From: Amphimedon queenslandica
Lineage: Eukaryota > Porifera > Demospongiae > Haplosclerida > Niphatidae
Direction: 5' to 3'
DNA: 33,822 nt
NCBI RefSeq assembly: GCF_000090795.2
Contig: NW_003546251.1
Location: 402,800-436,621 of the forward strand
Part shown: piece after piece, positions 1 through 9,882 of the stretch
Numbering within the stretch: the first letter of the stretch is position 1
How the letters are laid out: each line of letters starts with the position of its first letter
Notes under the pieces: generated by a model
What the model saw: only the letters and a program-made list of their open reading frames with translations
What the model was told of the DNA's origin: nothing
The model's database searches: none
Program-made: the position numbers and the translations under genes

Positions 1-125
1 CTGCTGCTTTATCTCTGCTTAAAAATTATTTAATCTGATGGCTGCCTTTTATAGATACTGTTACTGATTGTAAAGCTATAAACACGGTTTGTACTCCTTA
101 TATGCAAATCGTATGAATTTAGATT

Positions 126-131
126 TTTATT
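126..131 (-). promoter_or_regulatory. Candidate polyadenylation signal for SIAE
   Basis: AATAAA reads on the minus strand about 90 bases past the SIAE stop codon. The rest of 1-218 is AT-rich and shows no gene. Confidence 0.45.
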
Positions 132-218
132 GTTATCAAACAATGAATAAAGATATAAACCATAGCAGAAAAATGCAGCAGTCAGCTTGTTTCTCTGTTA
201 CAGCACAGCAGGTACAAG

Positions 219-2076
219 TCAAACATGTTCACGAATAGGAATAATGTATGGAGGAGATGGAAAGAGGTAATCGCTTCCGCTGTAGATGGCACACTTTTTG
301 AAAACACAAGGATCCTGTCTCCAGGCATAACGTATCTCCTCTCCAATAGCATCCCCAGCAGGACAGCGTGGAAATGATACAGTGACATAATCATTCATTA
401 CAGTATCCAGGGTGCCCTCTATCCAGGAAACAGTATTTCCGGTTCTCTCCTTGCAGGACAATTCAAAGCCATACTTTGAGAAACTGTATAGCTTGTCCTC
501 CACGTTCCTGTACATGATTTTAGCTGATATTGTCTCCCTTAGGTCAGTAATAGCTGCAGAGACTGGTAGAGGACCAGTATAGTAGAGAGAAGTGTCTCCA
601 TAGGCAATGGCTCTGCCTGCTCTGCTTAGTCTAATTGCAACATCTTGCTTATCTCTTGGGTGAATGCTTCCATGAGGTGATGTTGGATCACCAAGATCCA
701 TAGCTACAGCCATGAAGACATTTGGTAGCAGCTCATTAGGAACAAAGCCTTGACCTCCAGTCTGTGACCACCTGAGCCCTGGGAAATAGCCAGCTGATTT
801 ATTACCTTCAGTCCCTTCTGCAGCTAACTGTATTTGTAATGCACATAGATTGGAGAAATTAAAGTTTTCTGCTTACTTGTACAAAACCAAATGGAAAATC
901 TATTTTCGTTTGTTTATCTGTTCCTTCGTACCATTTTAGCCTCCAATCCTTGATCATCTCGGCAAAATAGCAACGATACAAAGCATCTGCTTCATCTATC
1001 AGTCATTATAATAACAATAATGTTACTCATAATAATAGACCTGGTCTTGCATTGGCCTCTCCTTGATACCAAATAGCTCCATATATTGGGAACCTAACAA
1101 AAGGATGGATCATTGCATTCCACAAGTTTGAAGGATAAAGACCAGCTTTCACTTCATCATCAGTTTGCCTGATAATCATAAATTAAAAGATTTTTTAAAT
1201 GCATAAATGTAATGTCTACATACTTGCACTTTGCAAGAGCATCATGAGAAGACCATTTATCAATTGATGTTCCACCCCAATCTGATGATATAAGACCAAT
1301 TGGAACTTTATATGTATCATAGAGGTCACGGCCATATAGCCAGCATACAGCAGAGAATGAATTGATGGCAGCTAATTGGGTACAATGAAGAAGTGCCGAT
1401 GAATATAGACTAACTTGAGCTGGGTTTGTTCCAAGCAGGTGCTGTAAGAGGTGGCTCATCTAACGTTGAATTGGAAGGAACCCTGTTGACTGAGAGTATT
1501 CTAATATTAGTGTAACTGGCTGCATTTGCTATCTCAGTGGTTGCATTGTAGACCTAAAAGCACAATAAATTATCATAATCTACTTTATTGCTTATTTGCT
1601 CTTACTTCTGAAAGTTCAAACACCATGTTGCTCTGTCCACTGCAGACCCATACATCCCCAAAAAGGACATCTTTGAGCTCAATTCCCTCATTTCCACTGA
1701 CTGCTGATATTGTGTATGGGCCTCCTGCTTTAGCAGGTGGTAGGTCTATTTTCCAGCGACAATAAGCTAAAATGAAGATAATTTTAGATTTAGAGAGAGT
1801 CAAAATTCTCTTTTACTTTTTCCTGGTATCTTCTCCAGTGTAGCATTGAAGCTGTAGTCTGGATAATTCACATTAACCGACCGGCAGTCTGGCACATAGC
1901 CCCATAGTACTAATCTTGCTGGAGCTCTCTGCAGGACCATTGAGTCAGCATAATAATTTGCAAAGCGGAAAGTTTCAGTCTCTAAAGAAAGCTCTATATC
2001 ATGATTATGGATAAAGTTACTTACGGGCTCCGACAAAGCCAATGGCAATTAGAAAACAAAGAAAACCAACTATCAT
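219..2076 (-). CDS. SIAE: Sialate O-acetylesterase, multi-exon
   Basis: This enzyme family removes O-acetyl groups from sialic acids in the secretory or lysosomal space. The ATG at 2076 opens a hydrophobic signal peptide ([17 protein letters not shown]). Intron 1 is only 43 bases (1982-2024). Downstream exons encode, in order, [20 protein letters not shown], the nucleophile motif [41 protein letters not shown], a WYQGE segment, and [20 protein letters not shown], whose DxxH-type Asp and His complete the catalytic set. The order and spacing follow vertebrate SIAE closely, and the gene ends with the C-terminal sequence IIPIREHV. It is divergent from ANGEL. Whether sponges use sialic acid as substrate is uncertain, so a related acetylated glycan is possible. 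The family call is firm; the substrate is inferred. Confidence 0.93.
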
Positions 2077-2192
2077 TTTTGCAGCTAGCCGGTCATCTAG
2101 TCCAGCCCCACCTTTTTGCGTGGGAGGGCTCAAAAGAGGCGTGTCTATGAGCTGACAACTGTCAAAATGGCGTCCAAGTCAGCAAGTTTCTT
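2077..2192. promoter_or_regulatory. Bidirectional promoter between SIAE and ANGEL
   Basis: These 116 bases separate two divergent start codons, so they must hold both core promoters unless there are distant 5' exons. I see GC-richer patches with CACC/CACGCC-type elements (GCCCCACC near 2105 and GCGTGGGAGGG near 2118). There is no clear TATA box. Confidence 0.5.
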
Positions 2193-4414
2193 ATGAGAAA
2201 CTTGTGCTGTACAGTCTGTGCTCTTTTTCACAAGGTTTCCAGTAGAGTTCGGAATACTTTGAGTAAAGGGGGCCACGCCATGGATCGCAGGTTCCCTAGA
2301 CCACCATTTCCTAACAATCCAGCCATTCCTTTTGTTGTCCCTTCTCCTTCTTTCCCCGCACAGATTGGCGGAAGGTTTCCTCCAGTATTTGGCATGCAGC
2401 CCCCTCGTTGTGCTGTTCCTATACCAATGATATTAACTCCTCATAGTACATTTACTAATCACAGGTTGACACCACATCAACACAGCGTAACACCATCTGA
2501 TCACAGACTGATACCGTATCAGCAGAGTGTTGCATCAAATGATCCCAGGTTTTATCAAAGCTTAACTAAATGCGAGTTACCTAAACATACTTCATTCACT
2601 CAAGCTGTCCCTGTACCAATCCCTACTCAATTAGCTCCTAATACTGGAGCCCAATTCAAAGAGGTTGTTGATGTCAATTCTAGACACCATCGCCCTCCAT
2701 CACGACCTGAAGTAACTGTGAACAGATCAAAGAGAGATCCCAATGGTCTTCGCTATCCCTCCTTGTCTCTTTTGTCGTACAATCTTCTCTCGCAGGATCT
2801 CATATCTCAAAACATGTACCTCTATGATAAAACACCTCCAGATTGGCTCAGTTGGGATTACAGGAAGATGAATCTTGTGAAGGAACTGATCAGCAGCGAA
2901 TGTGATGTGAGGAATAATCATTGTAATGTAGATTTTGTGATACTGCTATATTTAGAGTGTTACCATATTTAGATTCCATTAATTGTTACTATTAGACTTT
3001 GTAGTATAATAGATTGTGTTTTTACTATATTTAGACATTGTTACTATATTTAGATTGTGTTGTTACTATATTTAGGTGCTGTGTCTTCAAGAAGTTTACG
3101 AGGATCATTACTATGACTGGTACAAGAGAAAACTAGAACTGCATGGTGCCTTTATTGTAATCGCAACAAAGACATTATATTTTACTATTTTTAGGATATC
3201 GTGGATTATTTTTAAAGCGAACTGGCGACCACAAGGATGGGTGTGCCTTATTCTACAACCAGCACCGTCTTGAATTGATTGACAAGAATTATGTCGAATA
3301 TCAAAAGCACAAAGGTAAGTCCCGAAATAATTGCATACCTTTATAAATGATTAATTATTATTTGCATTTTCAAGGTTGCCTAAGTCGTGATAATGTGGGC
3401 CTCATTGCTAGATTTAAGTTTAGATCACGTCCCTCCAAAAAGAGAGAGTTCCTAGTTGCAACAACTCACATTTTATTCAATCCAAAAGCAGGGGAGGTTA
3501 AGCTTGCACAAATGTGCTACCTGCTTGCTGAACTGTACAAGATGGCCTCCACACACAGACGGGTTAAGACCGACGGCTTTCTTCCTTGTATTCTTTGCGG
3601 CGACTTCAATTCTCTACCTAATTCTCATTTTATGAAATTCCTATTAGAAGGTAGACTAGACTATACTGGCCTCTCTGCTTCAACCATTGCTGGTTATGTC
3701 AAATTCTCCGGAACGAAACACAGGCACATACCCACTCCCCTCCTTCATGCAGGAATGAGGATTGGAGCAAACTGTCAGTACATTGAAGAAGAAGAAACAG
3801 CTGAGAATACAGCTAACCCACTTGATACTGCACCATTGAGAGTTACTGAATCTCCTAGTGGTCTTTCTATTACAAGGCAAATCAGTTCTGCTACATCAGT
3901 ATTTGCAAATACCAGCACTCCTTCACTATCTACATGTATGCCTAATGCTAGACCTCCTGATCAAATCAGTAGTAATCACTCAAAGTCTTATCCTGCTTCA
4001 GTTGAGAAATCACCTCAAGACAGAAAGCGTGTCAATGCTTTGATTCCTACAAAGACTCATGAAGCTAGACCAGAGACCGAGCCTCCGTTGCATAAAAGGT
4101 TCTGTCCCAGCTCTTATGATAAGCCAGAGTCAGTCCTTACCCATCCTTTTAAATTTAAATCCTGTTATCCTCTCCCAATGGCTGGTAGCGTATCACCCTC
4201 TGTCACTACTTATCACACAGCTGCTGCGGAGACTGTGGATTATATTTTGTGCTCAGTTAAAGATGCCAGTAGCGGATGGAATTCAGGGTTTCACATTGTT
4301 CGACGTGAGGCTCTACCCAGTTTCAGTACATTAGAGAGACTGGGGCCTCAACCTAATCAAGTCCTATCCTCCGATCATTTATATCTATGTACAGAAATGC
4401 AATTGATTGATTGA
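2193..4414 (+). CDS. ANGEL: ANGEL-type CCR4-family endonuclease/exonuclease/phosphatase protein
   Basis: This belongs to the Angel (ANGEL1/2) branch of the CCR4 deadenylase superfamily, which acts on RNA ends and mRNA stability. Four exons fit: 2193-2906, 3076-3145, 3195-3314 and 3375-4414. Joined, they give a Pro-rich N-terminus, then LSLLSYNLLSQDLISQNMYL, VLCLQEVYEDHYYDWY (metal-binding Glu), YRGLFLKRTGDHKDGCALFY, DNVGL, ATTHILFNPKAGEVKLAQM, CGDFNSLPNSHF (Asp/Asn), AAAETVDYIL and SSDHLYL (catalytic His). All key catalytic residues of the fold are therefore present. A Ser/Thr/Pro-rich insertion of about 150 residues lies between GDFNS and TVDYIL; vertebrate Angel proteins also have an insertion there. 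A second in-frame ATG at 2281 sits in a better start context (GCCATGG) and may be the true start. Which paralogue it matches best is not resolved. Confidence 0.92.
2941..3075 (+). repeat. Degenerate repeat of branch-point plus acceptor-like units in ANGEL intron 1
   Basis: Units close to TTACTATATTTAG recur about five or six times through the 3' part of the intron. The last one supplies the acceptor used before VLCLQEV. Each unit resembles a branch point (TACTAT) followed by TTTAG. Confidence 0.6.
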
Positions 4415-4527
4415 ATGAAAATTTGATTATTTTATTTCTTAATAAAATTATTGTTAGTATAATTGTGACTATTTACAATAATAGTAATAATTATTTTATT
4501 GACAAAAACAACATTATTATCATTATT
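4415..4527. promoter_or_regulatory. Convergent 3' ends of ANGEL and RNPC3 with opposing poly(A) signals
   Basis: The 113 bases between the two stop codons hold AATAAA on the plus strand at 4441-4446 for ANGEL. On the minus strand AATAAA lies at 4495-4500 for RNPC3, 28 bases past its stop. The transcripts probably overlap or nearly touch. Confidence 0.6.
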
Positions 4528-7500
4528 TCAAGTCTGCCAAGTCTCTTTTTCTTTAGCTTTTGTTGAGCGAGCGAATTGCTAGAAGAGAAAGATATGGACA
4601 AATGAGATACATATAATACTAAATCTTACCACAACCATTGGCTTATCGTATAGTTTGTATCCTAAAGTATCAGCTAGAGCTTTTGATGTTATTTCTTCAT
4701 TTGGCATTCCTATGAATGCCTGACCTTTCATTCGACCTTGCTGCATCACACGTACATCAAAACTGATAAGGAGACGAAGAGATGTGCAGCAACATGTTTT
4801 TAAACTGTGTACCTGTGTCTTTCTACTTCAGATGACCAGTTGATGTAACGGCCATAAATACGAGTGAGGTCCTATGTATAAGGAGTGCCATTTATAAATC
4901 AGTCATGCCATGTATTTTGTCAAAAATCACCAGGAAAAAATTATTTTTTTTTCTGATGCATATACGAGATCTAAATTTTGCCAAAAATGACTAGAAGAGA
5001 TTCCTCCATTTTTATAATTTATTTTAATACATATACATGGTCTTATGTTGTGTAGCAAGTTTGAGCTGATTCCGATCAAAAATGAATTTTTTTACGAATT
5101 TTTAAAGTTACTCAAAAATCAGGCCAAAGTCCCTGTACTATAGTACAGGGATTTTGGCCAAATTTTGTCAAAAATGACTAGGAGAGAATTCTCCATTTTT
5201 ATAATTTATTTTAATGCATATACTTGTTCTTATGTTGTGTACCAAGTTTGAGCTGATTCCGATCAACAATGAATTTTTTACGAATTTTTAAAGTTACTAA
5301 AAAATCAGGCCAAAGTCCCTGTACTATAGTACAGGGATTTTGGCCAAATTTTGTCAAAAATGACTAGGAGAGAATTCTCCATTTTTATAATTTATTTTAA
5401 TGCATATACTTGTTCTTATGTTGTGTACCAAGTTTGAGCTGATTCCGATCAACAATGAATTTTTTACGAATTTTTAAAGTTACTAAAAAATCAGGCCAAA
5501 GTCCCTGTACTATAGTACAGGGATTTTGGCCAAATTTCACCAAAAATGACTAGGAGAGAATTCTCCATTTTTATAATTCATTTTAATACATATACATGGT
5601 CTTATGCTGTGTAGCAAGTTTGAGCTGATTCCGATCAAAATTAGATTTTTTATGAATTTTTAAAGTTGCCATAAAAATTTTAATAAAATTCCTATAGCTA
5701 TAATAATGGTCATAATTAGAAAAAATTATTCTCCATTTTTATTACCTTTTCTGTTGCTTGTTTTGAAAGATTTTTAATATACAGCCTCATCGATGGCTCT
5801 CCTTTGCTATAGTTCTTAAATACTCCATCATCGCGCTCCATCTCTGTCAAAACTTTAAAAATATTATGCTTACAAAAAGAACCACCTACCTTCATTCGAA
5901 ATACGATTTAATTGCAATTCAGCGTAAGAAATAAAATCTTCTTCCAGAGGGCTTTCCTCTATAAAATAATTAACCACCAAAATTAGGCAAAACAATTGCA
6001 TTACCTTGCATGTTGAGTTCGGCATCATGAGCTGCTTGACTGGTTTCCATTTCCTGTTGGATTGGTGTTGCAGCAAAAGTATAAACATTCTCTATAACCA
6101 AAGCGTCATTTGCTGGAGGTCTTAGCTGATCTGGAGCTTTGATTTCTATTCTTCTATGAAATTTCTGTGGAAAAAAAAGAAATTTCAAAACAAAAAAGTG
6201 GGATAAAAAAAAGAAATGGACTCCCATGCGGGGAATCGAACCCCGGCCACGGCGGTGAGAGCGCCGGATCCTAACCACTAGACCACATGGGACTGCACAC
6301 ACCACAAGCATGGTAATTTTTGGTATTTATACACGGGGTGACTCACTGTTGCTTCCTGTCCGTTGTGACTATCTTTTATTGGCTTTGCTTCTTTAAACTG
6401 CTTAAAACTAACAGACATTCTCTTAGGCATCTTCCTCCGTCTTTTCCTGCTCAATCTACACAACAGAAGCAACAGCACATACAGAATTTGAATTCTTAGT
6501 AGGATACAAAAACTCTCTCAAAAGTGGCAACTGCCACTTTAGCATAAAGTTGATAAGGAAAATAATAATTTAAGAAAATGTAAGGATACAAATTTAAAAT
6601 GCCTTTCCCTGTAGCAATCCAATCACAGACAAATGAGTTTAAAGTGTAATCTGCCATACCTTCTGCCACCAAGACTCTTTCTCTCTGTTTCTTCTCCATC
6701 TGTGGAGCTACTCAACTCTGATTCACTAGTCTCCAAGTCTCTCCTCCTACCTGAAGGCTATCAAGCAATGAAAAGAGAGAGAGAAAGAGAGTTAGTTATG
6801 GTCACTACTCTCTCACTTACTAGATCAGGTGCTGGGAGAGGCTGATCAAAAGGTGAAGGAAGATTCAACTTGTTCATGAGATGAAGAACCTAAAATGACA
6901 TGATGTCACTGAGTTAAAGTTAAATGAATACTTGAGTATACAGAAGAGGAACAGCTGCAACAGCATGAGCGATATTGCCAATGATAGTTTGCGTGGGCGG
7001 AGGATACTCGTATGAAAGCTGAGGGATTGCAGTGGGGCTAAATTAAAGAAATGAATCAATCAAGTATTGTGCTTTTAGATTTGGTAACCTTGTTTTTCTG
7101 CTCGGAGATGATTTTAAATTTGACTCTGTGCGAGGTTTGTCACTGGTGCTAACTTTGTCTCCCCTCCACCTGCATACATGGACGATAATTAATGACTGGA
7201 AACACACAGTATTACTATTACCTGTTTTCAATTGGAGCTTCTCTCTCTGATTGAGGTGAAGCATAAACGACGATCAGTACAGAGCCGAACACATTCAACT
7301 GGTGTAGCTTTATCATTGCCTAGTTGTGTGTATGCATGTAAAAGCAAGACATCATTAAAGTAATATGAATAATTAATAAATGTACCATCCTGGCATCAGC
7401 TGGATTTGCAAAAGTAGCAAAGGCACAATTCCTCTGTTATAAAAAAATTTTAATTAATTATTCAAATATTTTAATACCTACCATTGCTCCATTTTGAGAC

Positions 7501-7610
7501 ATCACAGTGACTTCAATTGCCCCAAAAAACTTTAGTAGGCTCTCCTTGTCCTCCGGTCTGAGGAAATTTGGGAGCTTACGAACAAGAAGACGACAGCCAG
7601 AGCTCATCAT
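4528..7610 (-). CDS. RNPC3: RNPC3, U11/U12 di-snRNP 65K protein with two RRM domains
   Basis: RNPC3 is a core protein of the minor (U12-type) spliceosome. It bridges U11-59K through its N-terminal half and binds U12 snRNA through its C-terminal RRM. The N-terminal RRM starts soon after the ATG at 7610 with LLVRKLPNFLRPEDKESLLK (RNP2) and continues with RNCAFATFANPADARM (RNP1). A middle segment reads LSYEYPPPTQTIIGNI and LLYTQVLHLMNKLNLPSPF, a stretch well conserved in animal RNPC3. An acidic Ser-rich part and a basic KRRRKMPKR patch follow. The C-terminal RRM has RLYIKNLSKQATEK, DLTRIYGRYINWSSE, and FDVRVMQQGRMKGQAFIGMP (RNP1), ending FARSTKAKEKETWQT. One intron holds a tRNA gene (6221-6292) and another holds a hairpin repeat array (4917-5735). 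The gap to the upstream TRAF-like gene is 169 bases. Internal exon edges are approximate. Confidence 0.93.
4917..5735. repeat. Intronic array of a 186-bp hairpin repeat (array A, in RNPC3)
   Basis: About four head-to-tail units fill most of the 874-base intron at 4872-5745. The palindrome CCCTGTACTATAGTACAGGG starts at 5131, 5317 and 5503, so the period is exactly 186. Each unit also carries GAGAATTCTC, a second palindrome. The outer units are more diverged and lack the long palindrome. The same unit appears in three other introns of this window. Confidence 0.9.
6221..6292 (-). tRNA. tRNA-Glu (anticodon CTC), nested in an RNPC3 intron
   Basis: The minus strand folds as a 72-nt tRNA. The acceptor stem pairs TCCCATG (from 6292) with CATGGGA (ending 6222), followed by a G discriminator at 6221. 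The A-box-like segment is TGGTCTAGTGG. The anticodon arm is CGGCG-CTCTCAC-CGCCG with CTC as anticodon. The T arm carries the B box GGTTCGATTCC. No tRNA intron is seen. The gene sits inside the RNPC3 intron at 6165-6346, in the same orientation, and internal Pol III promoter boxes would allow independent transcription. The sequence is very close in pattern to animal tRNA-Glu(CTC). Confidence 0.95.
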
Positions 7611-7779
7611 GAAAGCACATGAGTTAGTTAGACCACACCCATGCAATATAAGTTTTTTTTGCATAAAAATTATTATAATTGACAAAAAATTGCTGGATGA
7701 TTCATAAAAACAAAATATTGTAAAGGAGGAAATGAGTCAAATGACATAAGATATTAAAAAAATAATTATTTGGCAGAAG
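7611..7779 (-). promoter_or_regulatory. Short gap carrying the RNPC3 promoter
   Basis: This AT-rich gap lies between the RNPC3 start and the TRAF-like stop. A CACC-type box (GACCACACCC on the plus strand, 7631-7640) lies about 20 bases upstream of the RNPC3 ATG. I see no other gene. Confidence 0.4.
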
Positions 7780-9606
7780 TTAGTTGGCAGAAGTTAATGC
7801 AATGCTTGCAATTCTAACAGTCAGTGTATCATTCTTGACAAACTCCGTCTGCTTCTGGTTATTGTATGGGAGATAGCTGTGTGGAAGGAATGCTGCTATG
7901 CCCCATCCCTTCTCAGCCATTGCACTAGACTCTGAGGTTTCCTGATGCACGCGATTGCTGGCACCATATTGTGCTGCAGACTTATTGAATGATATGACCC
8001 GCTTTGCATGGTTGAAATCACCAAGATAGTTGATAATTTGAACAGTGATGTCCCCGTAGAACGGAAAGGAGAGGGAGTCATCATATTCTCCTTTCATTAG
8101 TTTGATACAAATGGAGACATCCTTTCCAGCTGAAGCCCCCATTCCATTAGCAACAATCTAAAAGAGAAAATATTAGCAGGAGGTGCATAGATAGATCTAC
8201 ATAGGAAGATCGTATATTGCAATTATTACTGGTCATTATTTTATGAATCAATTTGCTGATGAATAAATGAGGAAGGGACAATGCTGCAGCTAAACCTTTG
8301 CACCTCCTTCCTTAAACTTTCTACTAAAATATTTACATAACAAAAAGTCCCCGCAAACTACTGAATGTGAAGCTTCTTAAAATTTTTTTTGAATAACACA
8401 GTCATCATGCTTCCATAAGGCTATGACAAAAAACAACATGCTTTGTAATCATAGTGGCTTTATTTTCGCTTTGTTTTATTTATTTTACTTTTTCTCCCAG
8501 TAATGAAGCATACAAAACTAGTTGTGATATTAGCAAACAAACATAGCTATCTCACCTGTAGGCACATCTTATATCCTTGTTGTGTCCCAGTGTAAAATGG
8601 ATCACTGTACCACTCACTCCCAGCCAAATGCTGATGATGTGAAAAATTACTCATGTAGAAATCACAGGGAGGATGCTTAAGAGTAGGGCCAATCAGTGTA
8701 GCAGTAGGTGAGCTTCTTTCTCCTTGATTAAACCTCACTTTAAAAAAATAAATACACACAAAAAACCTTTTTAACACTTACATAGCATTCTTTGAAAATC
8801 ATTTCTCAGTTCGTTTAAACTTTTCTCAAGAAAATCAATCTTCTCATCTTGCCTGTCAATTCTCTTCAAGACCTCTTCTTCTCTCTTCTGCGATAGAAAC
8901 AATTCTTTCTGCAATCTTTCAAAATCTTGAGCATGGTTTTGACTAGTCTCTGCTCCTTTTTGTGATGCAGACTCATCTAAGGAATGTGATTTGCTATGAT
9001 GATTGAGTATAAAAGGCATGTCATGTATTGACTCGTAGACAGGATTATAGCCTTTGGCTTCCTATTACAACATTATATTCATCATAATTAATTTTATAAA
9101 CTCACTCTAATGCTAATTTTATCCTTTATTAAATCAATGGTGCTTCCTATAAAGTTCATAAAAATATTTTATATTTACACGTGATACAATGTAGTTTAGA
9201 CTGACTTGATCTGGGTTTTGGTTTTGGATTTGGGCTTGAAGGTGTCAAGGATCTTGTAGCCCTATCAGCATGTGAGTGTTCTTGTGTAGGCCTTCTTGAT
9301 GCAGGTATAGGAGGCAATGGTGGAGGAGTAATGCATCTAGCCATAGAAACCATTTGGACTTCTCTGTTGAAAGGAGGAAGAGCTGGTGGGGATGTAACAT
9401 GATTAATCTGCTCTTTGTCAGCCCTGAGAAGACAAGTTGACCCAATTATAGTCAGGTTATATTACTGTATCATTGTACTCACTTCTCAATAAAGGAATTC
9501 ATTGAAACATAATCTTCTTCATCTTCATCTTCATAAGAAATTTGTCTCGTGACTGATTGAAGAGAAATATAACCATTATCTTCTTGAACCTTACTGTCAG
9601 AAGCCA
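7780..9606 (-). CDS. TRAF-like MATH-domain protein with tyrosine motifs, proline-rich region and coiled coil
   Basis: The ATG at 9606 opens an acidic N-terminus with YISL (residues 13-16) and YVSM (33-36). The next exon is proline-rich (SPPALPPF, TPPPLPPIPASRRP), which looks like SH3-ligand sequence. Another exon starts EAKGYNPVYESI, combining an NPxY and a YxxI motif, then runs into a coiled coil (ERLQKELFLSQKREEEVLKR and LEKSLNELRNDFQ). The C-terminal MATH/TRAF-C domain shows RFNQGERSSPTATLIGP, SDPFYTGTQQGYKMCLQV, KDVSICIKLMKGEYDDSLSF and FVKNDTLTVRIASI, the usual order of a TRAF-C fold. No RING or TRAF zinc fingers are visible, so this is a TRAF-like adaptor and probably not an E3 ligase. 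It likely binds receptor tails and kinases in the cytoplasm; that role is inferred. Confidence 0.85.
8163..8555 (-). other. Longer intron of the TRAF-like gene, no gene seen
   Basis: About 390 bases of AT-rich sequence lie between the two MATH-domain exons. I find no coding, RNA or repeat signal in it. Confidence 0.5.
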
Positions 9607-9882
9607 TCAGCTTATGAAGTGTCAGCTAATTCGAGAGCTAATTACCCAAAATATTTCATCAGTGCCAATATGACTTTGTAGTGGTCGCCTACTTATGAGT
9701 AAACCCACACAGGAAATGTTTAATCATTTCTCTTTTTATGGACTGGCGCTAATTAGGTTATAGATAGAATGAGAAAAATTTCCTGACACTTTCATTTTTC
9801 TGCAAACATGCTGCAAACTGCAAAGATTAAATTGAGCCACACCTAGATCTAGGCACAACCACACCTGTTTTTTTGATAGAGG
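9607..9882. promoter_or_regulatory. Bidirectional promoter between the TRAF-like gene and HYI
   Basis: The 276-base gap between divergent starts contains GAGCCACACC at 9834-9843, followed directly by the palindrome CCTAGATCTAGG (9842-9853). A second CCACACC lies at 9859-9865, about 20 bases before the HYI ATG. The GAGCCACACC word recurs upstream of both kinase-macro genes. Confidence 0.5.

Noticed and set aside
1526..1765. Plus-strand frame of 79 codons opposite SIAE
   Set aside because: It is antisense to the exon with the catalytic GQSNM motif and has no recognisable features.
4917..5735. CRISPR-like array
   Set aside because: The units are contiguous 186-bp tandem copies with no unique spacers, in a eukaryotic intron; this is a satellite or element array.
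5970..6311. A 113-residue minus-strand frame running through the tRNA-Glu region
   Set aside because: Only its lower-coordinate part (KFHRRIEIKAPDQLRPP onward) is an RNPC3 exon; the rest is translated tRNA and intron.
6575..6592. GTATCCTTA on the minus strand inside RNPC3
   Set aside because: The preceding exon already ends at a GTATGG donor near 6661, so this string lies within intron sequence.
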